NCBI RefSeq assembly: GCF_000003815.2 | Contig: NC_049980.1 | Span: 21,773,249 to 21,837,248, forward strand | DNA length: 64,000 bases | Direction of reading: 5' to 3' | From: Branchiostoma floridae | Taxonomy: Eukaryota > Chordata > Leptocardii > Amphioxiformes > Branchiostomatidae | Shown here: positions 1 through 13,400 of the stretch, in pieces | How positions within the stretch are numbered: the first letter of the stretch is position 1 | How the letters are laid out: the number at the start of each line of letters is the position of its first letter | Notes under the pieces: generated by a model | The model's input: only the letters and a program-made list of their open reading frames with translations | What the model was told of the DNA's origin: nothing | Databases searched by the model: none | Translations under genes and position numbers: made by a program

Positions 1-1300
1 AGCCAATCAAGCCAAATTATATCACATCATCCAATCAGAGGGCTTGCAGGTCTGCCGATTGGCCAATCAGAGACTATGTGTTCTTTGGGCCTTCCCTGTT
101 TGTTTGTGAAGGCTAAAATGTCGTCAGTTTCGGCGGTGTTTTCTGTCTAATTAGTGATTAGAAGAGGACAAAATGGCCGCGATTCTCAGGAAGCAAGAAG
201 GATAATTTTCTCCAGGGATATCTAGGACGTGCAGGAATGTAAATAAACCATGTTTTTGTTGTAAAAGAAGGAGGAATGATCGCCTGATTGCCAGCGGTAG
301 GTTTACTTCTGAAATCCCCGTTTATTTTTCTTTCTCGTATTTATCTGCCGATCTGTCCTGGTCATAATACGGTCAACATGTGCCACAAGTGCTGGAAATA
401 CTCTGGGGGAGATTTAGATCTGTTTTCTCGCTAGGAATTGGCCCAAAACAACGTAATTTGCACAGTAAGATATACGCATGCATTGGGGAGGGGGGCAGAC
501 CATTTTAGTTCAGACAACCTGTATTATTATTTTTTTTTTCGATTTTTTTTTGTGGAAATGGGAGAGGGCATGGTGTTTCTGAAAATCAGTCTTCCTACAG
601 TGAAATTTGTTTTTTTATTTATTCTACCCAGATAAAAAGGGTAACATCGTACCAGCAATGTGTAATTGTACTGTTAAGTATTTCTGTAAACTTTTATGAT
701 AAATGAATTACATTTTTTACCCTGAACAGACATTTCCTGATGTGAAACTTTTTCTGGAGGGAGCTTTGCATATGTACCTGGTGTACTTTCCATAACAATC
801 GCTGTCCTCAGGTTGCTTATATGATGTTTGTTTTAATTTTATCACAAAGTTTAGCTTCTGAGCTTTCCAAAAATGTATAGTTTTCCCAGTCAAGTCTTTA
901 CATGAAAGCTATAAAAATTAGAAACAAAATTTACCCATTGATGCATTTTGAGTCCGGAATTATATGCAGTGTTCTGGGATACATAAAAAATTTCATGCAG
1001 TGTCAAGAGGGTTAAACTTACATAGCAGCTAAACAACTGTACAAGTTCTATAACTATACCATCCAACCAAGTAATCGGCCAATCAATGAACCAACTAACT
1101 CACTAACCAACCAACAAAAAATAACACACTTGCTGAAATAAAAAGATCACATGTCCTAAGTGATGATAATCTTGTCATTTGAAGAAGGTTAAGTTGGCTG
1201 TAAAAGAGACAACCTATTAACAATGGTAAGTTCAAAGTCAAGCATTCTATATTTCTACCAAATATTGCAAAAGACAAACAAAGTGGACACAATAGGACAC
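1..1300. other. Left flank: probable intron of gene A, with CCAAT motifs near the edge
   Basis: No exon continuing gene A was found here. Positions 1-80 hold several CCAAT motifs on both strands, and a short open frame of ten codons (MAAILRKQEG) begins at 173 in a fair Kozak context. The region may include an unrelated promoter or simply intron. T-rich runs occur near 528-555. Confidence 0.3.
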
Positions 1301-2287
1301 CTTTATGGTAGAAGAAGATTGTGCCAGGTCCCCCGACACCTGCTGAGGTCCCCCCAAGTCCTCCGTAGGCCTGGAAGGATCCTGAGAATGTCCGGTTTGC
1401 AGCAAAGTAGACGGCAATTCTTCCTCCTGCACCTCCCCCTCCTCCATAGCTGCTAGAGTAGGAGTGCCCTTGTCCTCCGTTGGCTGACACAACACCGTAA
1501 CCCTGGTGATAAAACATGGTGTCCAGGTCTAACCATTCTTAAGATCATTTACATGTATGACAGATTGACAGTGTGAGAAGATGCCTCAGACACACGACAT
1601 GGATATAAGTGGTGGTTATACATGGCTGTTTAAAATGTCCAAACAATAGGCACTGCATGGTGCAAAGAAAATAAATGGAAGACATTGATCATAGAAGTAG
1701 CAAAAAACACCGTTTAAAAATAGCAAATTGTATTTTCTCAACCTAGCATGGCCATGAGCTCCAACCCTCTGCAGCAAAGTAGACAATATGACGTGATGGC
1801 ATCATAGAAGTGAGTTGCAAATGACGACTTACCCGCATGAGCTCTGTGTGAATGAAGAGACTGCCTCCACTGCCGCCTCCTGCTGCATAGTTCTCAGCAT
1901 CTCCTCCATCCACACTGATCAGACCATCCACCTGCACACATGGCCAGCAAGTGATGGAAAACAATTAAATAGTGACCATGAAGAATGTGTACAAATTGAT
2001 ATATGAGGGCTAGGAGTCAGTAAAACTTACAGCCATCTCTGTAAAACTTGAGAGCTTATAGGTAATAGATTGAGAAATCAAGAATTGAGGATACAAAATA
2101 CTATGTCATTATACCTGTAGTTTTTCTGCTACATTGAGAGTGATTGCTCCTCCACCTTTCCCAGCATATGCAGGGTTAGAGTAACCTCCTCTGCACCCAA
2201 CATCTCTGGGTTCAAACAAGTGGCCAAATGCACTGCCTGTAGTCCTGTAGCGGGAACCACGCCCTCCTCTACCACCGTGTCCAGCAC
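1301..2287 (-). other. Gene A, glycine-rich module 4, last part visible (exons 26-28)
   Basis: Exon 26 has GAGHGGRGGRGSRY and GKGGGAITLNVAEKLQ, exon 27 has DGLISVDGGDAENY and GGGSGGSLFIHT, and exon 28 has SYGGGGGAGGRIAVYFAANR and GVGGPGTIFFYHKG. The exon stops in phase 1 at a GTGTCC donor where the VDNN strand should begin. That strand is not found in 1-1300, so the next exon lies outside the window or in a missing stretch. Confidence 0.7.
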
Positions 2288-5200
2288 CTACAGACAGACA
2301 CCGATCAACATCATGAGAGGCTTTTGATATGGCAGGCACAATTTTACAATTGACAATGTACCATTAGCTGAGAGAAAAAATGTGTTTAAACCTAAGATTA
2401 TGATCCACTACATTAGTAAGTACATGTGCTGATTCCTTTGTGATGGCTTGTATAAATACTGTGCAAAAAAGCGCAGCAGTTGAACTTCAGGAGAAGCGTA
2501 ATGTGACATAATGTTTTTCGGCCTTTGGTTTGAATGCTTCATGGTTCATTTGGGGAAGTAACAATGTATTTCAACAGCATGCAGTAAAAAATAGCTGCTA
2601 TCACTACTAACACTGAATGCCCTACCGCTGCTGCCATGTCCTGACCCAGAGCCCGATCCGTCCACACACTCCATCTCGTGCACGTCCCCTACCAGCCTTC
2701 CAAGGTCATCAATCACCACTTCTGCTGCTGTGATGTCCAAGCGTACAGCATGCAGGAGGCCATCGCCTTGGATGTGCAGTTTCCCAATCTTTCCAGAAAA
2801 CATTTGAGAAATTTTTTAAAAACGAATCAGTATACATAATATATATTTACATATTTTGTGCATTACTTGGAATATACTAGTAAGATGTCCTTGAGGATAA
2901 ACAAAAATAATGTTACCTGGAAAGTGATATTTTTGTTTCCATCTGTGACATCAGCAGGAGTAGTGACCTCTCCACCATATGCTACAGTCAGGGAGTCAAA
3001 CCTGTAGGTGCCTGGCTCAGAGAGGCTGTTATTCTGCCTGGTTCCACCAGAAGGTGCTAGGTACAACTTACACCCATCAGCGACTGTCATGTCGTGGACA
3101 TCAATATAGCCCCTATTGGGAAAGAAAGGGGTATTATTCATATTTCAAACCCAGCACCAGAGACAGGGAAACACAGTCAGCACCACGGACAGAGAAACAC
3201 AATCAGCACCAGGGACAGGGAAACACAGTCAGCACCAGAGACAGGGAAACACATTCAGCACCAGGGACAGAGAAACACATTCAGCACCAGGGACAGGGAA
3301 ACACAGTCAGCACCAGGAACAGTGAAACACAGTCAGCACCAGGGACAGGGATACACAGTCAGCACCAGGGACAGGGAAACACAGTCAGCACCAGGGACAG
3401 GGAAACACAGTCAGCACTAGGGACAGGGAAACACAGTCAGCACCAGAGACAGAGAAACACATTCAGCACCAGGGACAGGGAAACACAGTCAGCACCAGGG
3501 ACAGGGAAACACAGTCAGCACCAGAGACAGAGAAACACATTCAGCACCAGGGACAGGGAAACACAGTCAGCACCAGGGACAGGGAAACACAGTCAGCACC
3601 AGAGACAGAGAAACACATTCAGCACCAGGGGCAGGGAAACACAGTCAGCACCAGGGACAGGGAAACAGTCAGCACCAGGGACAGGGAAACACAGTCCACA
3701 CCAGGGACAGGGAAACATAGTCAGCACCAGAGACAGAGAAACACATTCAGCACCAGGGACAGGGAAACACAGTCAGCACCAGGGACAGGGAAACACAGTC
3801 GGCACCAGAGACAGAGAAACACATTCAGCGCCAGGGACAGGGAAACACAGTCAGCACCAGGGACAGGGAAACACAGTCAACGCCAGGGACAAAGAGACAC
3901 AGTCAGCACCAGGGACATGGAAACACAGTTAGCACCAGGGACAGGGAAACATGGTCAGCATCAGGGGAAAATATTGAATATTGCAGACAGACAAATGCAT
4001 TCAGCACCAGGGACATTACATAATTTGTTTATTCTTTGGTATGGCAGCTATATCACATCAATATCAATTTAGACACCTTTATCTCAATCACCTGAAATCT
4101 TGTATATTTGAGTTGTTGTAAGCTACCTGACAGTGAAGGTGACCCCTCGGCAGCTGAAGGACGGAGGTAGAATCAGATGGCCCTCCTCGTGCACGATGAC
4201 ATTCAGGTCAAACTGGGAGTGGTCAGGGAACTGACCAACGACATACTGGCCTGGCAATATATGCAGGTATCCTGTTCCATCTCCAACAAATTTGTATGCC
4301 TTTAAACTAGGAGGAAACAAAAGAACCAGAAAGTTTATATGTTAAACACCAATGAATAGCATTTGAGACAAGGAGCCCAAGTTGCTTCTATGTTAGTTGT
4401 AACATTTTGTGTCAATGTGAGTTTGTTCCTGGAGGCTTTGTAAGGCACCTTTTTTAAGAATGTGACAACTTAACAGCCTCTGTCAAGTTCAAACCCGTGA
4501 GCATCAATGCTTTGCCACAACAAAAGCCTAAAACTACAGGAAACATTGTAGGATTACTCATTAATAAAGCAATTGCTACAGAAAGCATTGTATCAAACCC
4601 TGTTACAGCACATATATATGGAAAATATACCTGATAAAGTCAGGGTGCAGAGCCAGATGAGCACCTCTGAAAACATGAATTTCTTCGAACTCGTGTTCTG
4701 TTTGGTTCTGAACAATCCAGGTGCGGCTAGTTTCTTCAGACAGAGGATCGTAGTTGGTTATCTCTGTTGTCGGAGGGTTTTGGTTGTTGTTGTCAACAAT
4801 GAGGGTTCGGTTGGCAACATTTGGTGTCAAGTCCTGGAAAGTTAATAGTAAATTGTCACTGTTACTTTTTAAACTTACTAATGGTTTACATAAGATTACT
4901 GACTAGGGACAAACAGGCTAATATAATGCAGGAAAGAAAGTCTAACATGTTCTCTATTTCGTGTAAACTATGCAAAGAACAGCTTACTTCCATGTATATT
5001 GTACCACTTCCACCACTGCTGTATGGGGATGAGCTTCGGTAAGGACTGCCACCGAATGTTTGCAGCTTCCCAAACCAGAAGTCTCGCTTCCTCCAATGCA
5101 CAGCTATCCGCCCCCCTCCCCCTCCTCCGCCGTATGTGCCACCATTTCCGCCATCAGCCTTGAAATAGAAGATAAAGCCAATTTTCAAATGAAATGCAAA

Positions 5201-7365
5201 TGAGTATTGTGCCTTAACATGTGACAAGGAATTAAACAGCTGTTGCAACATTTTGTACATTTTTTTGTTACTAATAACCTGATCAGAGATTGTCTGATCA
5301 TGTATCAAAGTACATCTTGCATCTCCAATACAGTACATTTAGTATCGACACGTAACATGACATTACTACTAAGTCATAAACACATAATCATTAAATATCC
5401 ATATTCAAAGATGCACAAGCAACATTTATGCCAAATAATGTGATTTCATGTTGTAGCAAAGCAAAAACAAACATGAGAAGTTGGTTCAGGAAAAAAAAAG
5501 AATTCTTCCATTCCTCTAGCAGTGACACTGCCTTACCTTAACAGTTCCTGACCCCTCAAACTCATCTGTATGAAGCCAGATACTGCCTCCACTGCCTCCT
5601 CCATCATACCCCTGTCCTGCCTTCCCATTGGCTCGGATCTCTCCTTCCACCTTCAACACCTTAGTGATGTTCACATGAAGGATTCCTCCACCTGAAACCA
5701 TCAGTACAAGTGAATCTCTGACCCTTAAACAGGAAGTTTGCTATATGTACATATAGAAAAAGAATCAGGAATGTTAGAATGTTTCTGCAGTGCTCCCAGA
5801 AACTTTAAGGTACATGCCAAAGGCTCACCCAAAGTCTTGTGTTATCCTATATGTAGATCTGTGAGCTGTAGAAACACCACCTCCAATATGATTTTTCAAT
5901 TGGGCTAAAGTGACACATTTAGATGCTACAAACCAAATATTACTAATTGAGTGACAGTCCATCTCACCAAAACTAAACCTTGTTCCAGAGACATCTCTAA
6001 GGACAGTAACTTGCAATTGTGGAGGAATTAAGATCTCCAAACTCTTGAAGCTGTTTTGACCTGTTTTCTTCTTTAAAATGAAGATTCCAAAAGCAAAGGA
6101 AAGGTATAATCCAACTTTTACTAAAGTTAGGACATTTGCTCACCTGGAGTTGTAGAAGAGCTCCCACCAGACCCTCCACTTCCAAATGACACTGGCTGAT
6201 ACAGAGATCCATAGGGTGTACCAGTTGGTGCACCTATCAAACATCAAATTCAATACAAGGCTTGTTAATGACAGTTCAGATACAAAAACAATTGAAAATT
6301 GCAAGGAAACACAACATGACAGATGGTTGGTCATTATCTAAGTAATAATATCAGTTAGTCATGGCAATAGATATTTGTCATGTTATCTCTTGACTTGACA
6401 CAATTTTGATTCATTCTAAAAAAAGGAAATTTGTGATAACACTGCTTGAGAAGTTACTCACTGCTGGTTGACCCTCGGCCACCCTGCCCCCCGTATCCTG
6501 CCCCTGCTCTGCTGGACCCCACCCCTGGTCCCTCGATATCACCCTGCTCAGAAACATCCAGCACGGCTGCAGAGTCCACAGTCAGGGTGTGGGCCTCCAG
6601 GTACAGGTTCCTGGCCTTCAACAAGCCTCCACCTTCTAGTGTTACTGAACCATCCCTTTTCTTTCCTTCCTTGTCATCTGGGTAAACCTGGAAATACAAA
6701 ACTGCATCAAACACCAGTTCCTAATATCCTATGATGCCCGCTTAATAGTAAATGCAAGGTTACATCCATAGTTTTTGGGTTGCAAAATCAACCCTGTAAA
6801 TTTATATGGTATGTTCTCATTTAACATACATCTAATCGCTGAAGAGTATAAAATGTAAAGGAGGAAATAAAATGGCCTCTTTGCATGTAGCATATGCAGG
6901 TACAGTCAAACCTGTATTAGGGGCCACCTCTACAGAGGGGCCACCTGTCCATAGTGGCCACTTTCTGTCGGTCCCTTGTGTATTTTATCTACAAGTTGCG
7001 ACCTCTATACAGAGGCCACCTGTCTATAGTGGCCAAATTTGTCTGGTCCCTTGAGTGGCCGCTATAGACAGGTTTGACTGTACACAGATTAAGAACATGA
7101 CATTAGAACAGGCCTCACCTGCACCAGCCACTGGTCATCCTCCTTCCCATAGTGACTATTCAGTTGTAAGGTGCCACCATGTTGGACAGTCAGTCCTACC
7201 ATCTCCAAATACCTGGGACTTGGGAGCTGCATTGTCAAAGTTGCACCTGGCAGAAATGAATGAGCATACGTGAGTGATGGGTAATAGGGTAAAAGAGTGT
7301 GTGTGTGTGCGTGTGTGTGTGTGTGACTGCGTGCATCTGCATGGGTTATTGGGTGAATGAGTGAG

Positions 7366-7414
<49 letters not shown>

Positions 7415-10400
7415 GTGTGAGTGAGTTGGTGGCTGAGTGAGTGAGTGAGTGAGTGAGTGAGTGAGTGAGTGAGTGAGTGAGTGAGTGAGTGAGTGAGTGA
7501 GTGAGTGAGTGAGTGAGTGAGTGAGTGAGTGAGTGAGTTGTAATCCTTACCTGACCCAACAATTACATGTGCCTGTGAGCTGTCCAAGGTGCCCCATATC
7601 TTCACATCTGCGCTTCTGAGCCTTGCAGTTGGACAGTTGTCACTGTTGTACTGCCTCTCATCAAAGGGTTGTCTCAGTTCAATGGTGGCTGTGGGAAGAA
7701 TCAATGTAGCATTCTCATAGATGTAGGGAGCCCAGGTGATGTTAGCTCTCTTGTATGGGGAAACCTGTAGGAAAAAATAAATGTAAAACATTTTGTAAGT
7801 ATCATTTTCAATAAGAGCCTTTTCTGACCAACAGCATTCAATATCATAAGAAAAAGTGTTTGACAGTGTTCTTAGGCTCTTTACCTCTGTGATATGGAGG
7901 GTATGATATGGTGGCAGATGTACATGTCCTGTGTCATCTCCAAGTACTTGTGTAGCACGTATCGTTGTCCTGTTTCCACTGACAGTTAGGTGTGCACTGC
8001 CGTATACCTCTATCACTGTGAACTCATATTCAAAGTCATCTTCCGGTGGCAATAGGTAGGCGATGGCACCTGCAAAAATAAATCATCATCATTAAACAGC
8101 ATGTGTTCATGAATAAATGTTTACGAAATTAGACAAGATTGTCAGATAAGTGGGGCAAACACTGGGAAGTACTGAGGCCTCGACTGTAAAATCAGGGATG
8201 GCACACAACATGCATAGTTTTAAGGTCTTTATACAAATGTAGTTCTACAAAATTCGCATGTGTATGGCTACAGCTGCTCACCTGTTTGCATGTATTGTGC
8301 AAACTGCTCTTCCCCTGCACGATCTCCAGTTGGCATGGTAACCTAGAATAATGGAGTGAATGAAAAATGACTTCTCAGTGTATTATTAATTTTTTCATCA
8401 TCGTTATCATTCTTACTTCATTTCAGCTGTTACTGAGGTAGGCCATCATTGCTTTCCATTGTCTTATTCTAATCTTTCTTGTATTCATTCAGAGTGTCAT
8501 CTAAACATGTGCATTTGGCTTTCTCACCGTCGGTTGTTGACATTTGTTGTCGACTCGTAGATTTTTGTTGACCGGATTCTTCCCTTCCATGTAAGCCATG
8601 CCTGGCCCGCCTGGTTCCCTGGACGAGCTGCCCCCTTCATGAGAAATAAACACTTTCAACTTAGCCTCCATTAGCTGCTTGTTAATAATTCCAGCAAGAA
8701 GTCAAATTAGCATAGCCTTACAAAGCAACAACACAATTCTAACAAAGTATATGTGTTGTAAAGACATGTAACGCTAGTTCGCCTTTATCTGCGATCTAAC
8801 ATATATCTGTTGTTCTCAGAAAGGGGTATATAGGGATATCAATTTGATGGACGGTTTTGAATTATAAAATTTTCAAATACTACAGTTTAAAATACTACAG
8901 TTTAAAATACTACAGTTTAAAATCATTGTCCGTCGGCATGATATCCCTATATACCCGGTTTTTAAAAACAACGGAAATAAGTTACCCTGCAGATAAATAT
9001 GAACTAGCTATAGCATTACCTTTGGCTTCAATGTGTCCACTCTTGAAATTCCCAGTGTTGTAGTAGATGGTTATCCGCCCTCCGGCTCCACCCCCACCAT
9101 TGCTGTTTCCATTGCCACCATTACTGAAGATTAATCCATCACCATGGAAATGGTCACAGGTCACCCATAGTGATCCACCACTTCCTCCTCCTGCATTTGT
9201 GTACTATAGTCAAAAGATGCAAAATGTATGTCATAACAATCAATATACATCAAACAATAGTTTCTACATACTGGTAACTTAATGATGTTAGTTTATAAGT
9301 TAAACAATATTGAGTATGATCCCATCTTAAAATTTGGTATATCATTCCCTTGCATATGATTTGTTCTCAACTTTTTTATATTTCCCTATGTAATTCCTCC
9401 AAAAACCTCATCAATTGCCATCATAGCTGAATATCTTGACTTTGCAATAACCCCCTATATATCAATGCATAACCAATATATCAATATATTTTGACACATG
9501 ACATAACCTTATCCCTATTGATACATTTGTACTCACAGTTGCATCCTCTCCATTTGTGGTGATTCTCCCATCCAAGGTGAAGTTCAACCCATCCACATGT
9601 ATCAGACCTCCCCCACGCCCTCCTCCACGTGAGGAACTCCCATTACCTCCTCCACTCCCCAGGCTACCTTTACTGAAGATGTCTCCATATGGAAGGTTTC
9701 TGGAAAGCCCATTTGTGGAATAGCCTCTGCCGCCCCGCCCACCATGGCTGGCACCGGAGGCTCCAGATGAGTATGGAGATCCAGCTCCTATAGGATGCAT
9801 ACAACCCTGTCTTGGTATTCTACATTCAATTTGTAATTCTAAGGTTCATCTGCTTTGGATCTACATACATGTGTAACTTGCTTTAAATACATGCAGTTGT
9901 TACTTCAAGTCAAAGGCAAAAGGGATGAATACTATGAAAGGAAACAAGTACAAAAAAATGTATTACTAAATAACTGCCTATGTAAGTATGACACCCACAG
10001 ACATGAGAGTAACCCTTTTTTTTACTACTTCATAGATATACAGTAGCATCTAAATTTCTTCAATATTAGAATGAATCATTCTCTGTTTCACGAAGTAATA
10101 CAATCAAACTGTTACCCAACACCACATCAACTTGGCTGTTAGAATGACCAATCACTTAGGACAAGACCTTTATTCCGTCCTGAATAAAAATTCAGACTGA
10201 TATATCAAAGATACTCCTAACCAAGTGGCAAAAAGTACTTACCTGGACCTTGTCCACCAAAGTGTCCACCTTTGTCAACATTGAGCACACCTGTAGAGGT
10301 CACTGTGATAGTCTCCGCATACAGATACATCTGTTCCCCAACATATGTACCAGCAATCTGGACCAGTTCAGTTCTGTTCTCGGATTTTCCTACCATTGTC

Positions 10401-13400
10401 ATGACATCATCAACAGACACATGACCACCATTGTCTATGATGAAGGAGTCAACCTCAGTTGTATTGGCATCAAATGTCATGGTGCCTCCCACGTCTAGAC
10501 TGTTGATGCTGAAGGAGAGATCTTTCCCCGTCAGAGTGCCGTTGACCGTTGCTGTCTTCATCAAGAATTCAGAATATGGACGATGGACTGAAGAGGTGCC
10601 TGCATAGTCACCACTGTCCAGGGTCAGAGAGCTGCCTGATGCCATGACAAAGGACTGCACGTCGATGTCGCTCCGCCCACGAATCAACACTGAATTCAGA
10701 ATCCTGACTGACCCATCGATAGTGACCAGGTTGACCTGAACTTCAGACGTGGAGGACTGAAAGGTGAAGGTCCCGCCCACCTCGAGAACATCCAAGCCAA
10801 TCCCTATTTCTAAAGCCCCTGCATGAAGCGTTCCAAGGATCAGCATCTCTTCAGTATGTACTTCTGATGGGACGTCTCGCCAGTCATTCTCCCCTCCTCC
10901 TTTTGTGTCCAGTAGAACTTCCCCCGATGGTCCAATCAGAGTCCTTGGAATCTGATTCGTTGACAGTCCATGGATGACGACGGGATTGAAAGTCTTCAAG
11001 GTGCCGTTGATTTCGATCACATCAACTGAGAAGTCCTGGTGTGGATCAAACTCCAACAGCCCCGAGTTATTCATGTAGAGAACATCCCACCCATTCTGAG
11101 GGGAGGCTATGGCCTGCACTGTGAGAAGTCCTGCAAGGAACTCCCCCTGGATAACTACCTTGTGAACACCAACCTTGGAGATGCCTGTCCAGTTTCCTGC
11201 ATCTCGTCCATCTTTGTCCAAATGTAGCTTTCCTGAAAATACATCATCATTCAATTAGGTACACCATAATGAACAGCACTTCACAAGCACAACTAAAATG
11301 AGATGGGACATTAGTTGAAAGACAATAAGTTGTTTTCTACTCAAGTACAGTTGTCATCCTCTATCCTGATAGTGCCTCTATGCTGACAACAGCAAGATAT
11401 AACCTTACCCAGAAACTGATTCAATCTATCATCCCTGGTGATGAAGTAGATGCATATCAGAGGTAGGTAGTAGACAACTGTTTATAGAGAACAAGATCTA
11501 ATGAGAAAACTGATAACTTTACCTGCGTTTGGTCCCACTGTCAGCTGTCTGACCCGCTGTACAGACTTCCCCTTCAGGAAGATGCTGTTTGCCACCTCCA
11601 TCTTTCCATCAATGAACAGCTTATCGATCTGGTATGTCCCCACAGCTCGGAGGCTGAATTCACCATGCTCCTGTACAGTCAGAATGGACCAACCTTCCGT
11701 AGCTGACAGTGAATTGGCCGTGAAGCGCCCGTCCACTGTTACGTCTCCCGCTCGCAGAGTTGACACTTCTGATCCACCATTGGACGAGTCCAAGGTCACA
11801 GTACCTGTGGTTTGGACATTGAAGCTTTGGCAGATTATGTCCAGGACATTTCTGGATTCCAGGGTGCCTCCAACATTTATCTGTGGCACAGATAAGTCTG
11901 TTACAGCATGGTCGAATATCAGAGTTGCATCATTATTGATGGTGAAAGATGTTGTGATCTGTGACCATTCAGCAGCATCTGTCGAGATAGTGCCACCATT
12001 CCCTCCTATGATCATCTCTGTCATATTGAAGGTCAAGGTGCAGCTCACAGACAACTCTGCGTTGCGTCCAACATATATCTGTTCTTCGTTGGCCACAGCC
12101 GAGCCAGTTATCATCAGACTTGTTCCACAGTGTCCTGGGTTGGTGGCATTCTGCAACAGCACTTTGGAGTTACTTTCGAGGCGCAACTTTCTGAACCTGT
12201 AGATGTGGTCTCCCTCTGGCTGGACAGTCAGCGTGTTTTGAACCTTCAGGGCAGGATTAGCAGAGTCACCGATGGTGCCGTAAACTGTGACATCTTTTGT
12301 GAACGAGGTCTGTGGATTGTCCAGCAGATCCAGTATCCCTTGAGACTCCACGTACGTCCGAGCTGACAGGGTTTGTCCAAGGCTGAAGGTCTTCTGTGGG
12401 ATGACATGCAGAACTGACGTGTCATCTCCAGTGACTGTCTGTGCAGAGATATCGGTCCCGATGACAAGATGGCCACCATTGCTGAGTGAAATGCTGTTGA
12501 ATGAGCTGGGAGATGACTCGGTTACCCATGCTGCTGATCCTATTCATAGAAAATTATAAATATTATTATATTACCTGTAAATCAAACAACAAACACTCTC
12601 TACTTTTGTCCTGTCAAGATGTCACAGCCAAAGATTTCCATAAGAGAGCTAATGATAAATAGATAGTCATTTCTTATGGGTAACATCTACTCCCATAATT
12701 CCACTGGGTGCTATTACACCACCACATCAAAGAACATAATTATAGATTATAGATTATATATATTAAATCTGAAGTGTATACTATATACCTCCGGATTACT
12801 GATGCTGCAATTGGTACATCTAGGGATGGTACCGGTACAGAAAATTCAGGTCCAGGTCCGGTTCAGATCCAGAGGATCAGGTCCAGGTCCGGACCTGAAC
12901 CTGACTTAGTATGTGAAAACTTGTGAATGGACTTTACTCAAAACATATGGATTTACATCCTTTGTTGCTACTGTGAGGGTATGATTCATTGTATGCAATT
13001 AGACATTTAAATTTCTGTATGCCAGGCTTTTGGCTTCTGTCTTCATGAGGAGAAGTCAATCTTGGAATAAACCTCATGAAGGGGCATAAATAATCCCTTG
13101 AGACCCAGAAAGATGATAGACAAACCTAGCCTAGCCTGTGATTACAACTGAACTGGGGACAAATGCATGGGGCTTTCAATAAGGCTACTATCATGCAGTC
13201 TACCTGAAAAACATGATTCTTGAACTTGTTCCAGTGCAGTTCCGCCCGCCGAAGTTTGGATTCTCCTGCTTATAAATCATGCTCGAGATCAAGGAGATCG
13301 ATCGATCCTCGGCGTGGTAATTTTCTCCCTCCTACGGCAATATCTGCTCCTTCATCTGACTTCCTTTCCCAGGACAATTTTGAAAGCAAACCTGGTAGCG

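Larger units (their letters stand above)
7119..9787 (-). other. Gene A, glycine-rich module 2 and following beta region (exons 11-17)
   Basis: Exon 11 has ASGASHGGRGGRGYS, then GGGRGGGLIHVDGLNFT and ITTNGEDAT. Exon 12 has GGGSGGSLWVTCDHF and NGGGGAGGRITIYYNTG. Exon 13 has REPGGPGMAYMEG and KNLRVDNK. This is the full module order, without an F5/8C insert. Exons 14-17 then encode a less glycine-rich beta region with phrases such as LGDDTGHVHLPPYHTL, repeated in module 3 as VGDGTGYLHILPGQYV. The phases (0,1,0,1,0,1,0) are regular. Confidence 0.7.

Noticed and set aside
173-205. Start of a plus-strand gene at the left edge (MAAILRKQEG)
   Set aside because: The frame stops after ten codons and no GT donor precedes the stop; it could at most be a short upstream frame.
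2979-3932. 317-codon plus-strand open frame with a repeated HQGQGNTVSTRDRETQS pattern
   Set aside because: It is a translation of the intronic 26-bp minisatellite, which has no stop codon in these frames; it lies antisense in gene A.
7089-7562. Ser-Leu-Thr-His repeat protein on the minus strand
   Set aside because: It comes from reading through the GTGA microsatellite in the intron between exons 16 and 17 of gene A.
11501-12202. 233-codon plus-strand open frame
   Set aside because: It is the antisense shadow of exon 9 of gene A, which has repeat-family support and fitting splice phases on the minus strand.
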